A stretch of 64,000 nt of DNA from Lentimicrobium saccharophilum (lineage in GTDB: Bacteria > Bacteroidota > Bacteroidia > Bacteroidales > Lentimicrobiaceae): the NCBI RefSeq assembly GCF_001192835.1, contig NZ_DF968182.1, positions 2,201,045 through 2,265,044 of the forward strand. The letters are read 5' to 3'. The notes beneath the pieces were generated by a model that searched no databases, was not told the origin of the DNA, and was given only the letters and a program-made list of their open reading frames with translations. The translations under genes and the position numbers were made by a program. Every line of letters begins with the position of its first letter. Position 1 is the first letter of the stretch. Positions 63,591 to 64,000 of this stretch are shown in pieces.

Positions 63591-64000
63591 AGGATTATGT
63601 TGTATCTCCCTAAATTCCCGGCTTCCCCACAGGGCCTGGCCACAAAATTCAACGACCTGACCTAACAAGTCTTCTTCCAACTTGTCAGGCCTTCTTTTTT
63701 ATCAGTTAGCGCGCGTCTCCGGTCGCGTGTCACGGACCTGCAAAGAGAAAAAACCACAATAGGCACATTAGAACACAATAGATCAAACCCAGTTAGCGCG
63801 CGTCTCCGGACGCGTGCCACGGGCCTTTCAATGGTGAATCACGGGCCCTTCGATGGTGAATCTGTCCCGGTGGTCGAGCGGCGGTGGTCGAGCGGAGCCG
63901 AGACCAACCGAGACCAACCGTGACCAGCCCAGATAACTTTCCCCACGAAACGTTGCAATGTCGCAACGATAATGTTGTATCTCCCTTAATTCCCGGCTTC
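63591..64000. repeat. Direct repeat copy B (about 410 bp, runs off the window)
   Basis: Near-identical to 60523-60923: same CAAAGAGAAAAAACCACAAT line, two AGTTAGCGCGCGTCTCC hairpins, and the TCCCTTAATTCCCGGC motif repeated at both ends. It differs by a segment of GGTGGTCGAGCGG units where copy A has a palindrome. It continues beyond the window, so more units probably follow. Confidence 0.85.

Noticed and set aside
60523..64000. Insertion sequence or transposon
   Set aside because: There is no transposase, no terminal inverted repeats framing the copies and no target duplication seen. The copies are reported as repeats only.
1..64000. tRNA or rRNA genes
   Set aside because: I looked through the intergenic regions for tRNA-like arms (for example GGTTCGAATCC-type T-arms) and found only such strings inside coding genes.

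Overview
The window comes from a member of the Bacteroidota, most likely a free-living Bacteroidales-like bacterium with moderate GC. Four lines of evidence support this. Six secreted proteins end in type IX secretion (T9SS) sorting domains. Families typical of the phylum are present (DUF4296, DUF5686 with a CarboxypepD_reg-like domain, BACON, choice-of-anchor L). At least 17 genes are preceded by an exact TAnnTTTG element, the -7 box of the Bacteroidota primary sigma factor. Shine-Dalgarno sequences are mostly weak. The genus cannot be fixed from the sequence. No tRNA, rRNA, CRISPR array, transposase or phage gene was found.

Layout. 0.36-7.2 kb: a leftward block of guaB followed by three SurA/PpiC-type periplasmic folding proteins and a MoxR ATPase. 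7.5-16.4 kb: a secreted S9 peptidase, an Fn3-rich type B T9SS cargo, and a 1367-residue cargo with PKD, CUB and four BACON domains. 16.7-21.8 kb: glyA, two different L,D-transpeptidases and an outer-membrane barrel protein. 22-29.8 kb: a CPA2 antiporter with a C-terminal Usp-like region, xseA-xseB, sixA-ppk1 and gap. 29.9-38.1 kb: a choice-of-anchor-L adhesin-like cargo, an M20 dipeptidase, an SGNH hydrolase cargo and an FG-GAP cargo. 38.3-46.4 kb: an orphan ArsM-like methyltransferase, dsbD, tilS, an esterase cargo and a long-chain acyl-CoA ligase. 46.7-56.0 kb: small lipoproteins, an OmpH-like/DUF4296 pair, recQ, then kdsD, an AhpD-like protein, a DUF5686 protein and lptB. 56.9-60.5 kb: a serine hydrolase, pssA and two unknown proteins. 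60.5-64 kb: a repeat-rich zone with only short genes (two lipoproteins, a zf-TFIIB protein and a possible 33-residue peptide).

Most genes serve the cell envelope. The SurA/PpiC proteins and the OmpH-like protein would chaperone outer-membrane and secreted proteins. DsbD supplies periplasmic reductant. KdsD and LptB make and move LPS. PssA makes phospholipid. The L,D-transpeptidases act on peptidoglycan. The T9SS cargos are the exported products.

The main unexplained structure is non-coding. An array of 11-12 short palindromes lies between lptB and the serine hydrolase, with centre spacings of about 42-43, 51-52 and 137 bp, all close to whole numbers of helical turns and including a 284-bp higher-order duplication. 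The right 3.5 kb is a mosaic of repeated hairpins, a 400-bp direct repeat and two octamer arrays. One of these hairpin types also occurs 21 kb away, between arsM and dsbD.
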